Shown: piece after piece, positions 24,401-35,971 of the stretch
Position numbering within the stretch: the stretch's first letter is position 1
How the letters are laid out: each line of letters opens with the position of its first letter
Origin: Aurifilum marmelostoma
Taxonomy: Eukaryota > Ascomycota > Sordariomycetes > Diaporthales > Cryphonectriaceae
Direction of reading: 5' to 3'
DNA: 64,000 nt
NCBI GenBank assembly: GCA_027559495.1
Contig: JAMXSV010000023.1
Span: 248,001 to 312,000, forward strand
Program-made: the position numbers and the translations under genes
The notes under the pieces: generated by a model
The model's database searches: none
Seen by the model: only the letters and a program-made list of their open reading frames with translations
What the model was told of the DNA's origin: nothing

Positions 24401-27372
24401 CTGGTCCGTCCTGCTTGTCTGATTCACCATGTGCTTGGCGCAAAAATTCGCCAGCCGACCTCGACTGCCGCTGTCGTGCCACGAGGATTGTGTGTGCAGA
24501 AGCCTCCTGAGCTATTGTGTATCCTCCCTCACCCATTGGTCCCTCGTGTCGGTTTATTGCAAAATAAGCTCCTGGTCCATGACTAAACCAGCATTCTGCA
24601 CGGCCTGGTGCTCTCCAAGGACATGTCGCCGACGACGTTCTCGTGACGATCTGGGCTCACTTTCTCCCTTATACGTCCTCCCTCATTCACCTCTCTCCCC
24701 TCCAGTCACGCAACTCGATCAACAACCATTTGGGACGGTCGGAAGAGAAGATCCCTTTTGCCACAGCACACCTTGTCAAACACACGTGCCCCTCTGGTAG
24801 GTCACGCTTTTATGCGCCCAAGCTTGCCACGCAAAAGCATGGAAGGCTTGGAACGATGCCGCACTATGATGTGCACGGTAGCATCGGGCAAGCATAGTAG
24901 CAGGACTTCAATATCGTCATGATCCCGGCAGCATTGGTTAGGACAGCCACGTCGGGTCTCTACCATGGCATGTTCTCGGGCTGGACCTTAGTAGAAAAGA
25001 TAAAAAAATGATAAGCTGTCCCGATTCGGATGCCCCCTTGGCAGCTGTGTCTCAATGAACTGATTCATGAATCACACACACATCCACACCCACACCCTTC
25101 CTTCCCAGTGGGCGCTCGCACGCTGGCTCCCATCCGAACAGGACGATATATGACTCCTTTGCAGCCATCGCAGGCCCCCTTGTCTCGAAGACCATGCATG
25201 ACGCAGCCTCCCAAAGATGACCACCATTCTCACACATGACGGTGCTCGAGTCAGACCCAAAATCGGTACAGTGGTTGGCGATCAAACTCAGTTGTTGGAC
25301 TACCCTAAGCTCAGGCCCCGGGCCCAGGATTTGCCGCCAGAGGCTCTTGAGGGTCCAGGTCCGTCCTCGGCTCACTCCGCCTCAGACTTATGCTCAGCTA
25401 AATAGCTGGTCCATCTGCTATTCATCAACACCCTGCGAAACACCACACGTCATTGCTGAAGCTCCTACGGGCCGGAGCTTCACCGGTACTCGATCTCGGA
25501 CCAGATGTGCATGTCTTTTGTGACCCGCGCGGGATATGAGACATGCTGCTGACTCCTGCGGTCGACCAACTTTGGATCACGCCGGCGTCATAGGTCAAGT
25601 AAACGTTTTGCCTCACAGGTAAGCGCTCGAAGGGCTGTCAGGTCTCGCTTGCTTTCAGGTGAGGACGGTGGACCGGTCTGCCCAACCATCTGTACGAAAA
25701 GAAAGCAACCCCCCTGCCTCAGGTGCGGGTTGCGGACCAAGATGCCGGAAGCGCACACAGCTGCCTCCCGTCTCATGTGTTCGGGTGAGGTGCGAGAAAA
25801 GACAAGACGTGGATACGAGTATACACAGGGGTCGGGCAGACAGCAACGAACCCTGGAACTTCTGGTCTGGATATGAGGAGGGCCTGGGCCCCGAGGGTCG
25901 CTTTCCGACGCACGCGTCGCGTTCCAACATGCCGTGCTTAGGAGGCTTGAGAGGGGGCGTGCGCACGATATCATCAAGCCCATAGCCGCGGGGTACGCAA
26001 ACAGAGGAAGAGAGAAAAAAAAAGAAGAAAACGCGCATCATGCCAGATTGTTCTGGCCCGGCGCCCCGGTGGAGAAATCCGTCAGAGGGTAGGGGCCCCT
26101 TGGAAGGTTGTAGGTAGCACATAGCTACCTTTTACCGGGCATGCGTAGCATGGTATTTGAACAACCAAGGGGCCAGTAGAGGTTTGGGGGACAAGGCTAC
26201 CCCAGTCCAGCCTCGTCTCGAATATATGAAAGAAAAAGAGAACTGCTCAACTTTTTGCTTCATACTCTTTCGAGGTTTTGTTTCCCCCACCTCCTGTGTG
26301 TGCAAGTCAGATGCATCCGCCCAAGTGACGATGCGTTTTGTTCTTCATCAGTCTACCCCCTTCTCTCCTTCACCGATGGATTAAAGGATTAAAACTTGGT
26401 TTCCTTTGGCCCCCCATTCCCCCCTTCTTGGTGAAGCGGGTCCTCCCCAAGAAAAGTAAAAAGATGTCTCACGGCGGGACTTTTAAGGAAAAAGCATAAC
26501 TGGGGTATCCTCGGGAAAGACTGTTCACTGGACCTTGTCTTTTTTTCTTTTCTTTTTTTCCTTTTCCTTTCTTTTTCTCTAGCGAAGATCGTGAGATTCC
26601 CTTTCGGCGTCTCCGTTCTTACCAACAAGCATCTACATGGTTATTGTATGCCTGCAGCGGGATTTTACAGAGATCGTGATAGGGTGGATCAGCATTAGCG
26701 TGGGCTAGAGAGAGAATGAACAACAGCATCCACCATGGGCGAAGGCAGAGAGTACAGAAGTTGACGAGACCCGAGCCTGAGAGACTCGGACAGGAGTGCA
26801 ATTTACAGGCATGGATGCCTTCACCCTTTCAAAACATGAAGATCATTCTGATGTACGGGCTGCAAGTTTCTCTAGCAAAAGTCTTATTACCGTCTCTTTC
26901 CATCGTGATGTCACGTTTGTGTGCTTCTAGATACGTGCTTGTAAGTTGCTGGCCATATCACCGGGTTGTTCGATCGGCTCGCGCCCCACCATCAAATGCC
27001 CTTTGTGTGAGCAGCCAGTCCAATGATGCGGCAAAACTTGCGGTCGTCGCCCACTCACCCTCGCATTGAGTCCTCTATTTTCCAGCTGCCTGGTACACTC
27101 ACTTGCTGACCGTGGCGGGCAGAAACATGGCCTGACATGCACAAGGACATGTCACAGTAGCGGTCGGAAGACCCGACATTAACGCCTTTCCTGGCAGTGG
27201 GGAAATGGAGCTGACGAAGGATGGCTTCTTGGCCGTGCTATGTAGCCCTTCTTGACCTCAAGAGATAGCAGTCCAACAGGCGGTGGCCAGAGGCCCCCAA
27301 GCCGGGACAAGATCGATTCGAAGCCCGGCCGCACCTTCATTTCCACAGCCTACGACAACAACTGCTGAGTTA

Positions 27373-30300
27373 CTAGGACATCTCAGTTCCCACCTCGGTG
27401 GTGCTGCCAGCCTCATCATCATCATCATCATTAGAATCACCTTCGTCGTGAAACCTGCGCGCGTACTGGCGACACGCCTCTTCCAGCTTCGCTCCGCCGA
27501 GCGGACCATCGCTGCGACGCCGGTAGAACAGCAAATATGCGTGGGATGTGATCATCCTTGACGTATCCCGAACCTGAGACACTGCAGAGTCGTCGTACTT
27601 GTACCAGGCACCATTCTCGAAGTTTTTGGCAAAGGCAGTGTAGTGGCCCCCACCCAAACCACCCATGTGGTCGTCGATGGCGATCAGGTCATACACCTCT
27701 CCTTTGCCGTCATCCTTCTTGAGGACTCGACTAGATATATCAAGACCCTCGATCGGAAAGTCGACCGTCACATCAATCTTGTCTCGGCGGTGGTTTGCCG
27801 AGCTGAATCGCTTGAGATGCACAATCAGGATGTCCGGAGTATGCCACAGGTCGAATTTCTTGGCCGCCCGACAAAACTCTTTGCACTTGGGGCAATACCA
27901 CTTGTCGTCCTCGGATAGGATTTCTTCCTTCTCGAACTCGGCTAGACAGTCGTCCAAGGAGATACCCTTGCTCGAGCGGGTCCGGCGTGCTTGCACCTTG
28001 GCCTCGAGCTGTGCGTCTTTGAGCGTCTCGATAGCGCCCGGTAAGAATGTCGCAGGCTTCTCAGACCGGCCGTCATCGCTGTTAGGGTCCGGACCAAAGA
28101 CCTGTTCCCACAATTCTGGGTTCCAGTCGACCACAATACCCTCGCCGAGACGGACCAGGGGTCCGCCATCAGCCTTAGAACCCCACTCAGGATCCTCATC
28201 ATCAAAGAGGCCGCTGCTGTGATTTTGTTGGCGATACGCCCGTCGCCCATTCTGTTGGTGCTGTTGCTTGTTGAACCTCTTGTGGTTCTTCTTTGAATAG
28301 GTCTTGTATCCCTTCTTCTTGCCGCCCTTCAGTCCCGGTCTAGGGTTTCGAACAGGGAGTTCCTGGACTGCTGTCAGCTACATAGCCAAGAATACTATTG
28401 ATGCTGGCATCAACATACCGTAACCTCAGGGAAAGTCTCGTCATCACTCGACTCCTCAAGCATCCTGGTAGAGACTTCGGGAGCTGGTGCGATATCAGGG
28501 GTCTCGTCGTTGCTGCTCTCCTCGGAAGCTGTCCCGGAGCCAGAGGGACTTGGCATGTCTTCGTCACTCGGGGTGGGCGGCCGTGGCTTTCGCGACTCAA
28601 GTCGTGGAAAGAGCTTGTCGGCATTTGAGCCAAAGCTGCTCCAGCCGCTGGGAATAGCGGTGTTTTCGGAGAAGAAGCTTAAGTCGAAGAGGCTTTGTAA
28701 TTGACCGTCGAGGTATACCTTTGGATCGACCCACTCGGGCCGTCGAGTGTTGAACTTCTTGAGGGTGCTTGAGGGTCTTCTTGTCCACGTTAGCCAGCTG
28801 CTGGGCGCATCAACATGTCCAAGAAGTGTGAAAGGGGGGGTATACCTGTCCGCATCAGGTTGCGCCGAGGGGGTTTGAGACGCATCCTGCATGCTGACAT
28901 CTACGATGTCATCTTCACCTTCCACAGACTTGGCCACGACCTTGCTATCCGAGTCTGCATCAGAGGAATTGACGACCGAGTGCTCGGGGTCAGATGTGTC
29001 GGCCGGCTCACCAGCATTCAAGCATGACAGTGGAGAGCGCGTGGTGAAAGTGGCGACCTTTTCCAGGATCTTGCGGCGAATCCTGTCTTCATCGCGAGCC
29101 TACAAAACGTCAGTATGACAGCTTCCCTGTGTGTTCTTTGTGGAAGGGATAGGTTGGGGCGTTTTTCTTCTGGGATGGGGAGCAGACCTCTTCAGGAGTC
29201 AGTATGATGAAGTGCGGCGGTGACACGTGTTCCTGGTATCGCCCTGACAGTATATTGTTCGATTTGCTCAACCGGGGGTTTAGCCTGTGCAGGACCGTCA
29301 CCACCATGTTTTGAGACATCTGCTCTGCGAGCGGATCGTCTGCCGAGGGTAAGTCGTCATGATTGTTCAGCAAAGACGAGTACTTGTAGGATTTCTTCTT
29401 CTTTGGGAGATTAGTCGGAGGGGCCTCCAGCTCGTAGAAGACTGGGACATCGTCCTTCTGGATCTCATCTGTCACCTGCTGGCTGTCCTCGTATATCTTG
29501 AAGAACTTGTCCTTGTATTCTTCGCCTCCGATGAGACGCTGGGTCGGTACACCCACGCGCGACGAGAGGAACTCCTTCAACGCCCGGATGTTGGCTGTCT
29601 TGTCGAGTTCGACCAGCACAAGAACTGGTCTGTCGTGCAATGGGAAATACTTGATTTTTCTGGTCCAGAAGCTTTGAAGCGGCAGCGGCAGGGTCAAGTT
29701 TGTGAACGGCTCGAAGGTGATGCTGATCTTGGAGCATGTCGGACAAACAAGCGTTGATTTGTACAGTCCGGTGAAGAGGTCGCCGATGACCGAGTCGTCG
29801 CGCGCCTTGTGGATGGCCCAAACCCTCTCAGCCAGCTCGCGAATCTTCTCTTGGTTGCCGACCATGTCGTCCGTAGAGTCTGGCTTCTCAATGTACGGCT
29901 TCTTCTTGACTCGGGACAGATCCTCTTGGAGCCCATCGAGCAGGAAGCCCAAAAACTCCTGAGTATCCTGCTGCGACCAGCCGGAGAACTGAGGCGCATA
30001 CCGACCGACGGTGTCCTTGAAGTTCCGTGGCGTGACCGAGCTGGGCGGAGAGTCCTTCTTATAGATCATGCCCAGAAGATACGCGTACGCTCGTGCGACA
30101 TTGCCGCCGTGGCCCAAAGGGTTGTCAAAGTTCAGCTCCTCGGCGTACTCCTCGCTGAGAAAGTACTTGGTAAGCTCCTCGACACTCCTGATACACTGGA
30201 GCGCCGAGTTCATATAACAAGTATTGCCTAGGTTCCCAAGCCCGGTCAGACCCAACGTCCGTCCTGACCTCGCCTGTCGACCGCGTGTTCCTGTCGACGA

Positions 30301-30997
30301 CGGCGCAGGACTGTTGCGACCGCTTCGGTTACCCTTTGTGGAATCGACAGCTGTGCCTAGGATTGAGGCTGGAAGCAAGCGCATTAGTCGGGAGGGTAGT
30401 GAAGGGTAGTACGGATGATGGGACTTACGAAGTCTTGCGGGACCGTCGACGGAGGCATTTGTTGCGGCGGTGTCCACCATGTTGGAGTCCTCCGTGTCGA
30501 CAGCACCGTCTGTATTGCCGTTGGCGGCATGAGAGCTGCCCTGGGTCTGGATTTGAATATCTCCAGCGCTTTGGTCCTGTTGGGCTCCTGCCGCCTCTTG
30601 GGAGTCGTTTCCCTCAGATCCGTCCGCCGTCAACAAGGTACTGTCTCCGAGATCTGATGCAGGCTGGGTGTCTTCCACACTGGCCCGTTCCATATCCAAA
30701 CTGACAAGGTCTGGGAAATCTTCGTTGCCATCGGCCTGTGCGGTGATCGATGTGTTGTCCTGGGACGAGTCGACATTGCTCTCTTGTACATCCTCCTCAA
30801 CGCCCTCGATCGGGGGGGCCATCTTCTATCAGCACGTCCTGATTGTCGGAGGCAAGGGCGCCGGCGCCGGCGGTCACGGCAGGGACGGAGAGCATGTCGA
30901 CATCCCCGGTCGCATCTTGGCTGTCGTCGGGCGCCGCGCTCCCGGCGCGACGCTTCAGGGGTGATGCAGACCGTGGCAGCTCCTCAGGACGTGACAT
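27373..30997 (-). CDS. ubiquitin carboxyl-terminal hydrolase, UBP12/USP4-15 type
   Basis: This cysteine protease removes ubiquitin from proteins. Exons on the minus strand are 30997-30429, 30368-29188, 29099-28846, about 28797-28419, and 28362-27373, giving about 1123 residues. The Cys box (LGLTGLGNLGNTCYMNSALQ, Cys240), the QQDTQEFLGFLLD motif, CX2C pairs (VCPTCS, WYCPKCKEF), and the His box (GGHYTAFAKN, His1034, followed by WYKYDDSAV) are all present. A roughly 300-residue insert splits the catalytic domain, as in this subfamily. The first 226 residues are acidic and disordered-looking, and I find no DUSP domain. A C7 run (30812-30818) puts the start MSRPEELPRSASPLKRR out of frame. Dropping one base joins it as DGPPIEGVEED and fixes the phase. 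The first intron (60 nt) has no stop codon. The third intron boundary is approximate. Confidence 0.9.
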
Positions 30998-31560
30998 CTT
31001 CCGCTTCTTGATAGTGGAAGACGTGGTGAAAGGGAGCTGCCCGCGCAGCTCCAGGATGCCAAATTAGAGGGGATGCTCGAAGATTGATGGTAGGAGAAGC
31101 GAGAGGGGGGATGGCAATATGGTGTCTCGACGCGCTGCTGAGTGCTGAAGAGTGATCAATAAGCAGTCAAGTCTGACGAAGAATGCGAAGCTACAGAATG
31201 TCTTGTAGGTTGTCGCTGGAGGTAAGTCAAGGAAGATCAAATCGCCCTGATGTGGAAATGCAACATTTAGCATCAACACCAACACCAACCTGCCAATGCA
31301 AAGCAAAGATGAAAAGAAGGACAATCAAAACAAGGGGCTCTTGTGTGTTGTGATCATATGTGAGCTGTGTGTAAGGGAGAGAGAACACGACTGTTGTCAC
31401 AAGGTCAAGAAATGAACTTGTTTGCAAGTAGGCATATGATCGGGATGGGAAATAGTAAGGTGGTGGTGGTCCCAGCCTGTCGACACTGTGAATAGAGGGG
31501 GGGGGTGGAGGGGAGGGTGAGGGCTCAAGAGACGCTGGGTGCCTGGAGGAATGGCAGCGA

Positions 31561-31572
31561 GGGGGGGGGGGG
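31561..31572. repeat. G12 mononucleotide tract
   Basis: Twelve consecutive G on the plus strand in the UBP12 upstream region. Its exact length should be treated as uncertain. Confidence 0.7.
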
Positions 31573-32121
31573 TGGGTGCACTTGGTACGTGCAACCCTCA
31601 CTGCCAGTGTTGGTACAGGGTGCAAGGGAGGCAGGCGAGAGAGGCAACAGAGGGCAAAAAATCACAACAAAAATTCTCAACATACCTGCAACAATGAAAT
31701 ATGCAGTCTGCAAGTGCAAGGAGCCCAATGGCGAGTGACTGTTGCTCTGTCTGGAGACAGGAGCAATCTTGATGTGTTGATGGGATTGGAAGGGGATTTG
31801 AAAATTGTTGACGTCGTGGTTGCCCTTCAAGGAGTTGGGGGGGGGGGAAAAAATTGGTTAGCAGCAAAGGTACTGGAAGAAAAGGGTAGGCTGCCGGCCA
31901 GTTCCCCCAGAGTCAAGTACCCGCACGCTAATACAGGGCTGTTGGAGTACTTGGGAACGTGGGGCTTCAGAGTAAAACTCTTTACATAGTACACCCGCGA
32001 CCCTTCCCAGTACTACGTAGCACTTCAAACTGCCTTCCGTGGATGCAGATGCAGTACCTGCGGGAGCCAGAGCCTGTTTAGCTAGCCGTGCAGCAAGTAA
32101 GCCGTGCTAATGTTCCGTCTC

Positions 32122-32137
32122 GGGGGGGGGGGGGGGG
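32122..32137. repeat. G16 mononucleotide tract
   Basis: Sixteen consecutive G, the longest G/C homopolymer in the window. The exact length is doubtful because shorter G/C runs in this window appear miscalled. Confidence 0.7.
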
Positions 32138-32539
32138 CGCACCCCATGCCACTACCCACTAAACTTTACTCCGGCCCAGCCGCTGCCTCTATACATAGCA
32201 TGTACCATCTGCTATCTGTATCTAGTACTCAATTCCGATGCCGTAACACTGTGGTACCAATTATCAAGGCTGAGATTGTCTGCTGCAGAAACACCTCGTT
32301 TATACAACATCCGTCTTATTCACCGTCTGTTCTATGGGGTTTATCAAAAGTGTTGACAGGATCTGTAGTGACACCATTTCACACCATGCGCATCGTGCCT
32401 GATGTTGACGATGTTACTGGCCTTCTTACAAACACGCCCAAGTGCAATTACGTTTGGGCAATCACCCGGCAGATATCTTTCTCCATCGTGCTGTAGTACA
32501 TGCATCCCTGAGAATCTCTTCCCCAGTGGGCAGTGGCGA

Positions 32540-35500
32540 CTAGAGCTTCGGGTCTAGCTCTTCGTACTCCGTTAGGTCCTTGACCGGCCTCGCGCCCGCA
32601 CTGACGGGCAGGCGTGCCTTGAAGTCTCTCGGGTCCTCGATGAAGCTAATAGTCGTCCCGTTCAGCGAGGGTGGGTTGTGCTCCTCGTGGGCGCCTTGCA
32701 CACCGTCAGCCTTGGGCGACAGCTTCCTCCACACCTCTACCGCGGCATCGATCTTGGCCTCAGCAACCTTGAGATCGTGCAGGAGGTACTCCTTGAGGCC
32801 TTCCACCTCCTTCTCCTCATCGTGGCCTGCGGCGCTCAGCCGCGCCTGCAGATCCGTGGCCGCCTGCGACTCCCGCTCGGAAGAGTCGAGGTCCAAGGTC
32901 TTGACCAGCTCCGAGATCTGCTTAGTTGACACATCACTCGTCGCCTGCGCGACCATCCATACAGACAGCTTGGCGCGGGCTGGCGACTTCGGGCTGATGA
33001 AATGATCGAAGAAGTCCACCAACTCCTGCTTGGTCAGCTGCTTAACTTGGCTGGCAGCATTTTGGTCTGTTCCCATATGTGTTAGCTCGCCCCGATCAAA
33101 GTCAAAATGTAATGATGTGCTGTTCTTCGGCACTTACGCAGGTAAAAGTCGTAGTACTCGTTGGCTACCTGACCCCAGAGGCGACTGGTCTCCTCGTCAA
33201 GGTTCTTCGTCTTCTCGAGGAGCTTGATGACCACACTACGCTTGTGGCCTTCAAAATCCGAGTCGCTCATCATCCTCAGAGTCTCCGCGGAGGTGGTCAG
33301 GAAGCTCTCGATCCTGGTCTCCAGGTACTGAGGCGTCTTTTCGCTCTGTATGATGAAGCGGAAGCCCAGCGTCGTCGCGCTGGTCTTGATGCCGCTGAAC
33401 ACGATGTAGCCCAGCTGCTCCTTGGTTCGAAGCTGGTCGAAAGCGGGCTCGTGGAGAATCTGGCTTAGCAGCAAAACCTTGGACCGGAGCATATGCTCGT
33501 GCTTTTCACCCACAAACAAGAAGTACTCGATGCAGTGGTTGACATTGGCAGGATCTCCCAACGTCTTTTTGAACACGTAGTTTGAGCCTGGTGGGAACAG
33601 GAACGAGCGCCAGATTGGCCACTGCGTTTTCGGCAGCGGGCGCGTCTTCACCCTCTGCTCTAGCATGTCCGTGAGCCTGAGAGCGTCTTCCTTGTACACA
33701 TTGCCATGTACTAAAGCTTCAATGTGGAGCTGCGAGAGCAGTTCCTTCTGGAAAGCCCGTGTGGACTCGCACGTGACGATAGGCAGCTCAGCGGCAAACT
33801 CCTCGACCGTGAAGTCATGCTCTGTAGTCAGCCAATAGGTGTATTCTCCCACCTGATGGAATGGCTGTTGGAGAGCCCAGTTCCGGTACGCCCTGCTCAC
33901 GCGTTCCTTGATGATGGCGAATCGGTCTTCCTTGATGTCCAGCTCTCTCATCGTCTTGAGCACCTGCTCGAGCAGCACCGGGAGCTTGTCGTTGTACCCA
34001 CTCACCTCGAGGAACAGTCCCCGAGAGTCCAGCGAGACGTGGTACTGCAGGCCGGCCAGCTCTGCATCGTATGAGTACTCCTCCAGCGCATCCCGAACAA
34101 GATCCGTGAAGATCCTCGCCTTAACAGCGTTCTCCGCTGATGCGTAAATGACAGGGCTCTTGCAGCTGACGATCAGGTTCGCCTTGGGCACCCAGAACTG
34201 GTCGTCCTTCTTGTACCACGTACGCGCCATGCCGTCGTTTCTGACCAGCTTTGGCGCGATCGCAGGCTCCTTGATCTCCTTCTTTTCCACCTCGAGTTTG
34301 GTGGGTATGAACTGGTTCTTGTGAGGCATGTGCAGGCTTGATATCCGGTCTGCAGCGGTACTCGAGACAGCCTTCTTGATATCCTCCATGAAGTCACTCG
34401 GAATCTTCTCAGAGGTGTACTCCGTTCCGTACCACTTCTCCTTCTTGTCCCATGTTCCAGGGTAGTCGCGAGAAACAATGCAGATGCGGAGGTTTTCCGG
34501 TCGCAAACAGTCGATGCCCTCGCGGATAGCCTTGGGGTCAAACCTCCTCAAGCGGCTAGTGCCGCTGAGCAGCCATTCTCGGGGCAGAGGCTTCTGCATG
34601 ATAGCGCTGATCTTGCTCGTAAAGCGGCTTGCCGGGGTTTTCTGCTTAAACTTGAAGTCCACATCCGCCATACCCTTTTGTTCTTCCCAGATCCATTCCT
34701 GTGGCTGGGTCTCACGCAGCAAGGCGACATATTGAAAGAAAACCTTTACAATCTCTCTATAGTTTTTCAGACCCTGGCGAAACATCATCAGCACGTGAGA
34801 CCAAGCACGGGGGCTGCAGGGTTGTGATTTACCTCTTCAGTCAGTCGAATTTGACATTCAAACATTCCAGGGGACCCGGGGCACACTGCGTAAGCTCCAG
34901 CGCTGAGGCCGTTCGCCCAGCCCTTGCCCTTGATATAGGACATGATGCTACCGGGACCTTCATGCCCTATCAGATGGCTGATATACCTGCTAGGCAGCGA
35001 CTCGAAAAGCTCGTTCTCGTCGGGAAATGGGAAGCACAGGCCCAGTTCTCTAGAGTCCATGACTGGCTTTGCGAAGATCTGCGTAGCAAGCTGCTCAGGA
35101 CCCAGCGGCGGCGCATCCAGCCACCTGTTAGGCTCCAGGTTCTTGTCTTCAATGCCCGAGAAATATTCCACGACCCAGGCCTCGAGAACATCCAGAGATT
35201 CTCTCCCCAAAACCACGAGCTTCATCCGGTTGGCAGAGTAATGCTTCGCATGAAACTCGATGAATTTCTGCCTCACATTGATTCCTCGTGCTTCCGGTTT
35301 AGTCTTCAGGGTGTCAAGACTGCCCGTGGAGAAATAGCAGTAGGGGTGCGCAGGATTGGACAGAGATTTTTCGAGCTGGTTGAGCCGCCACGTGTCGCTC
35401 TGGAGATTCTTCTTGTTCTCAGAGTCCACAGCGCGAAGCTCGCGGTCAAGCGTCGACTCGAGGAACAGCGGCTCAATGAAGAACTGTGCAAATCGATCGA

Positions 35501-35971
35501 GACCGCCCTTCAGTGGAGAGGGGTTGGTTGCAGACGGTTCCTGGTCATCACTTGGTCGGCTTCCGACTTCAAAGTAGTAGTTGGTCGACGTGGCCGCGGT
35601 GTAAGCGTTGGATGAGCCAGAATGCGCAGAGAGGTATTGGTTGTAAGCATTTTCCTCTGGGTACTTCTTAGTGCCCATGAACAGGAGCTAATTACAGGTC
35701 AGTATGTGTGTATTGACATGGCAGGGGCAACGGGGCGGCCTACATGCTCGACAGCGTGCGCCATGCCTGGCATGTCCGCATCGTCACTGAAGTTTCCCAC
35801 GTTGACATCCATGGCTGCACTGGCCTTGTCAGTCTTCGCATCGTGAACTATCAGAGCCTCGAGCTGATTCGGGAGCCGGATAACGCGATAGGTCCGATCA
35901 TCCAGAGAGGGTGTTTCCAGATGGTCAGTCACCAACTCCGCCGGGCGGAGCTCATGTTCTGCGAGCGGCAT
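32540..35971 (-). CDS. insulin-degrading-enzyme-type M16 metalloprotease (Ste23 family)
   Basis: This is a zinc metalloprotease of the inverzincin family that degrades peptides. Minus-strand exons 35971-35744, 35687-34833, 34773-33138 and 33066-32540 give 1081 residues with consistent phases. The inverted zinc motif HxxEH is HAVEH at residues 72-76 (in MPGMAHAVEHLLFMGTKKYP). The third ligand is Glu166 in RAVDSENKKN. The four M16 half-domains are present, including FHAKHYSANRMKLVVLG and KEQLGYIVFSG. A short Ser/Pro-rich insert follows FEVG at residues 119-135. The C terminus ends DPKL, a PTS1-like tripeptide. I start at MPLAEHELRP because it precedes the usual family N terminus directly. In-frame codons upstream lack a Met. 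Confidence 0.96.

Larger units (their letters stand above)
17020..27372. other. 10.3-kb gene-poor, microsatellite-rich region
   Basis: I could not support any protein-coding gene here. Numerous open frames of 60-336 codons occur, but their translations are dominated by Thr-His, Ser-Leu, Lys-Glu or Pro-Ser runs produced by repeats, and none shows a domain. The segment holds CA repeats (17261-17329, 18899-18985, 19327-19364), a TG repeat (21429-21451), A/G-rich stretches (18355-18420, 20880-20925, 26530-26580), ATTTC-type pentamer repeats near 19560-19590 and an 11-nt G run at 17889. Part may be the distal promoter or 5' leader of the phosphodiesterase gene. The rest may hold unannotated non-coding RNA. 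Confidence 0.5.
30998..32539. other. UBP12 promoter and IDE 3' flank
   Basis: I see no gene. The region contains the longest G homopolymers of the window: 31497-31505 (G9), 31561-31572 (G12), 31837-31847 (G11) and 32122-32137 (G16). The half next to UBP12 is presumably its promoter. Confidence 0.5.

Noticed and set aside
25588..26122. overlapping open frames on both strands in the gene-poor region
   Set aside because: Several frames are open at once, as expected from GC-rich sequence; none shows a conserved motif.
29809..30231. 140-codon plus-strand frame opposite UBP12
   Set aside because: It is a shadow of the catalytic exon.
34701..35615. 304-codon plus-strand frame opposite the M16 protease
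   Set aside because: It is a shadow of the protease exons and has no family resemblance.
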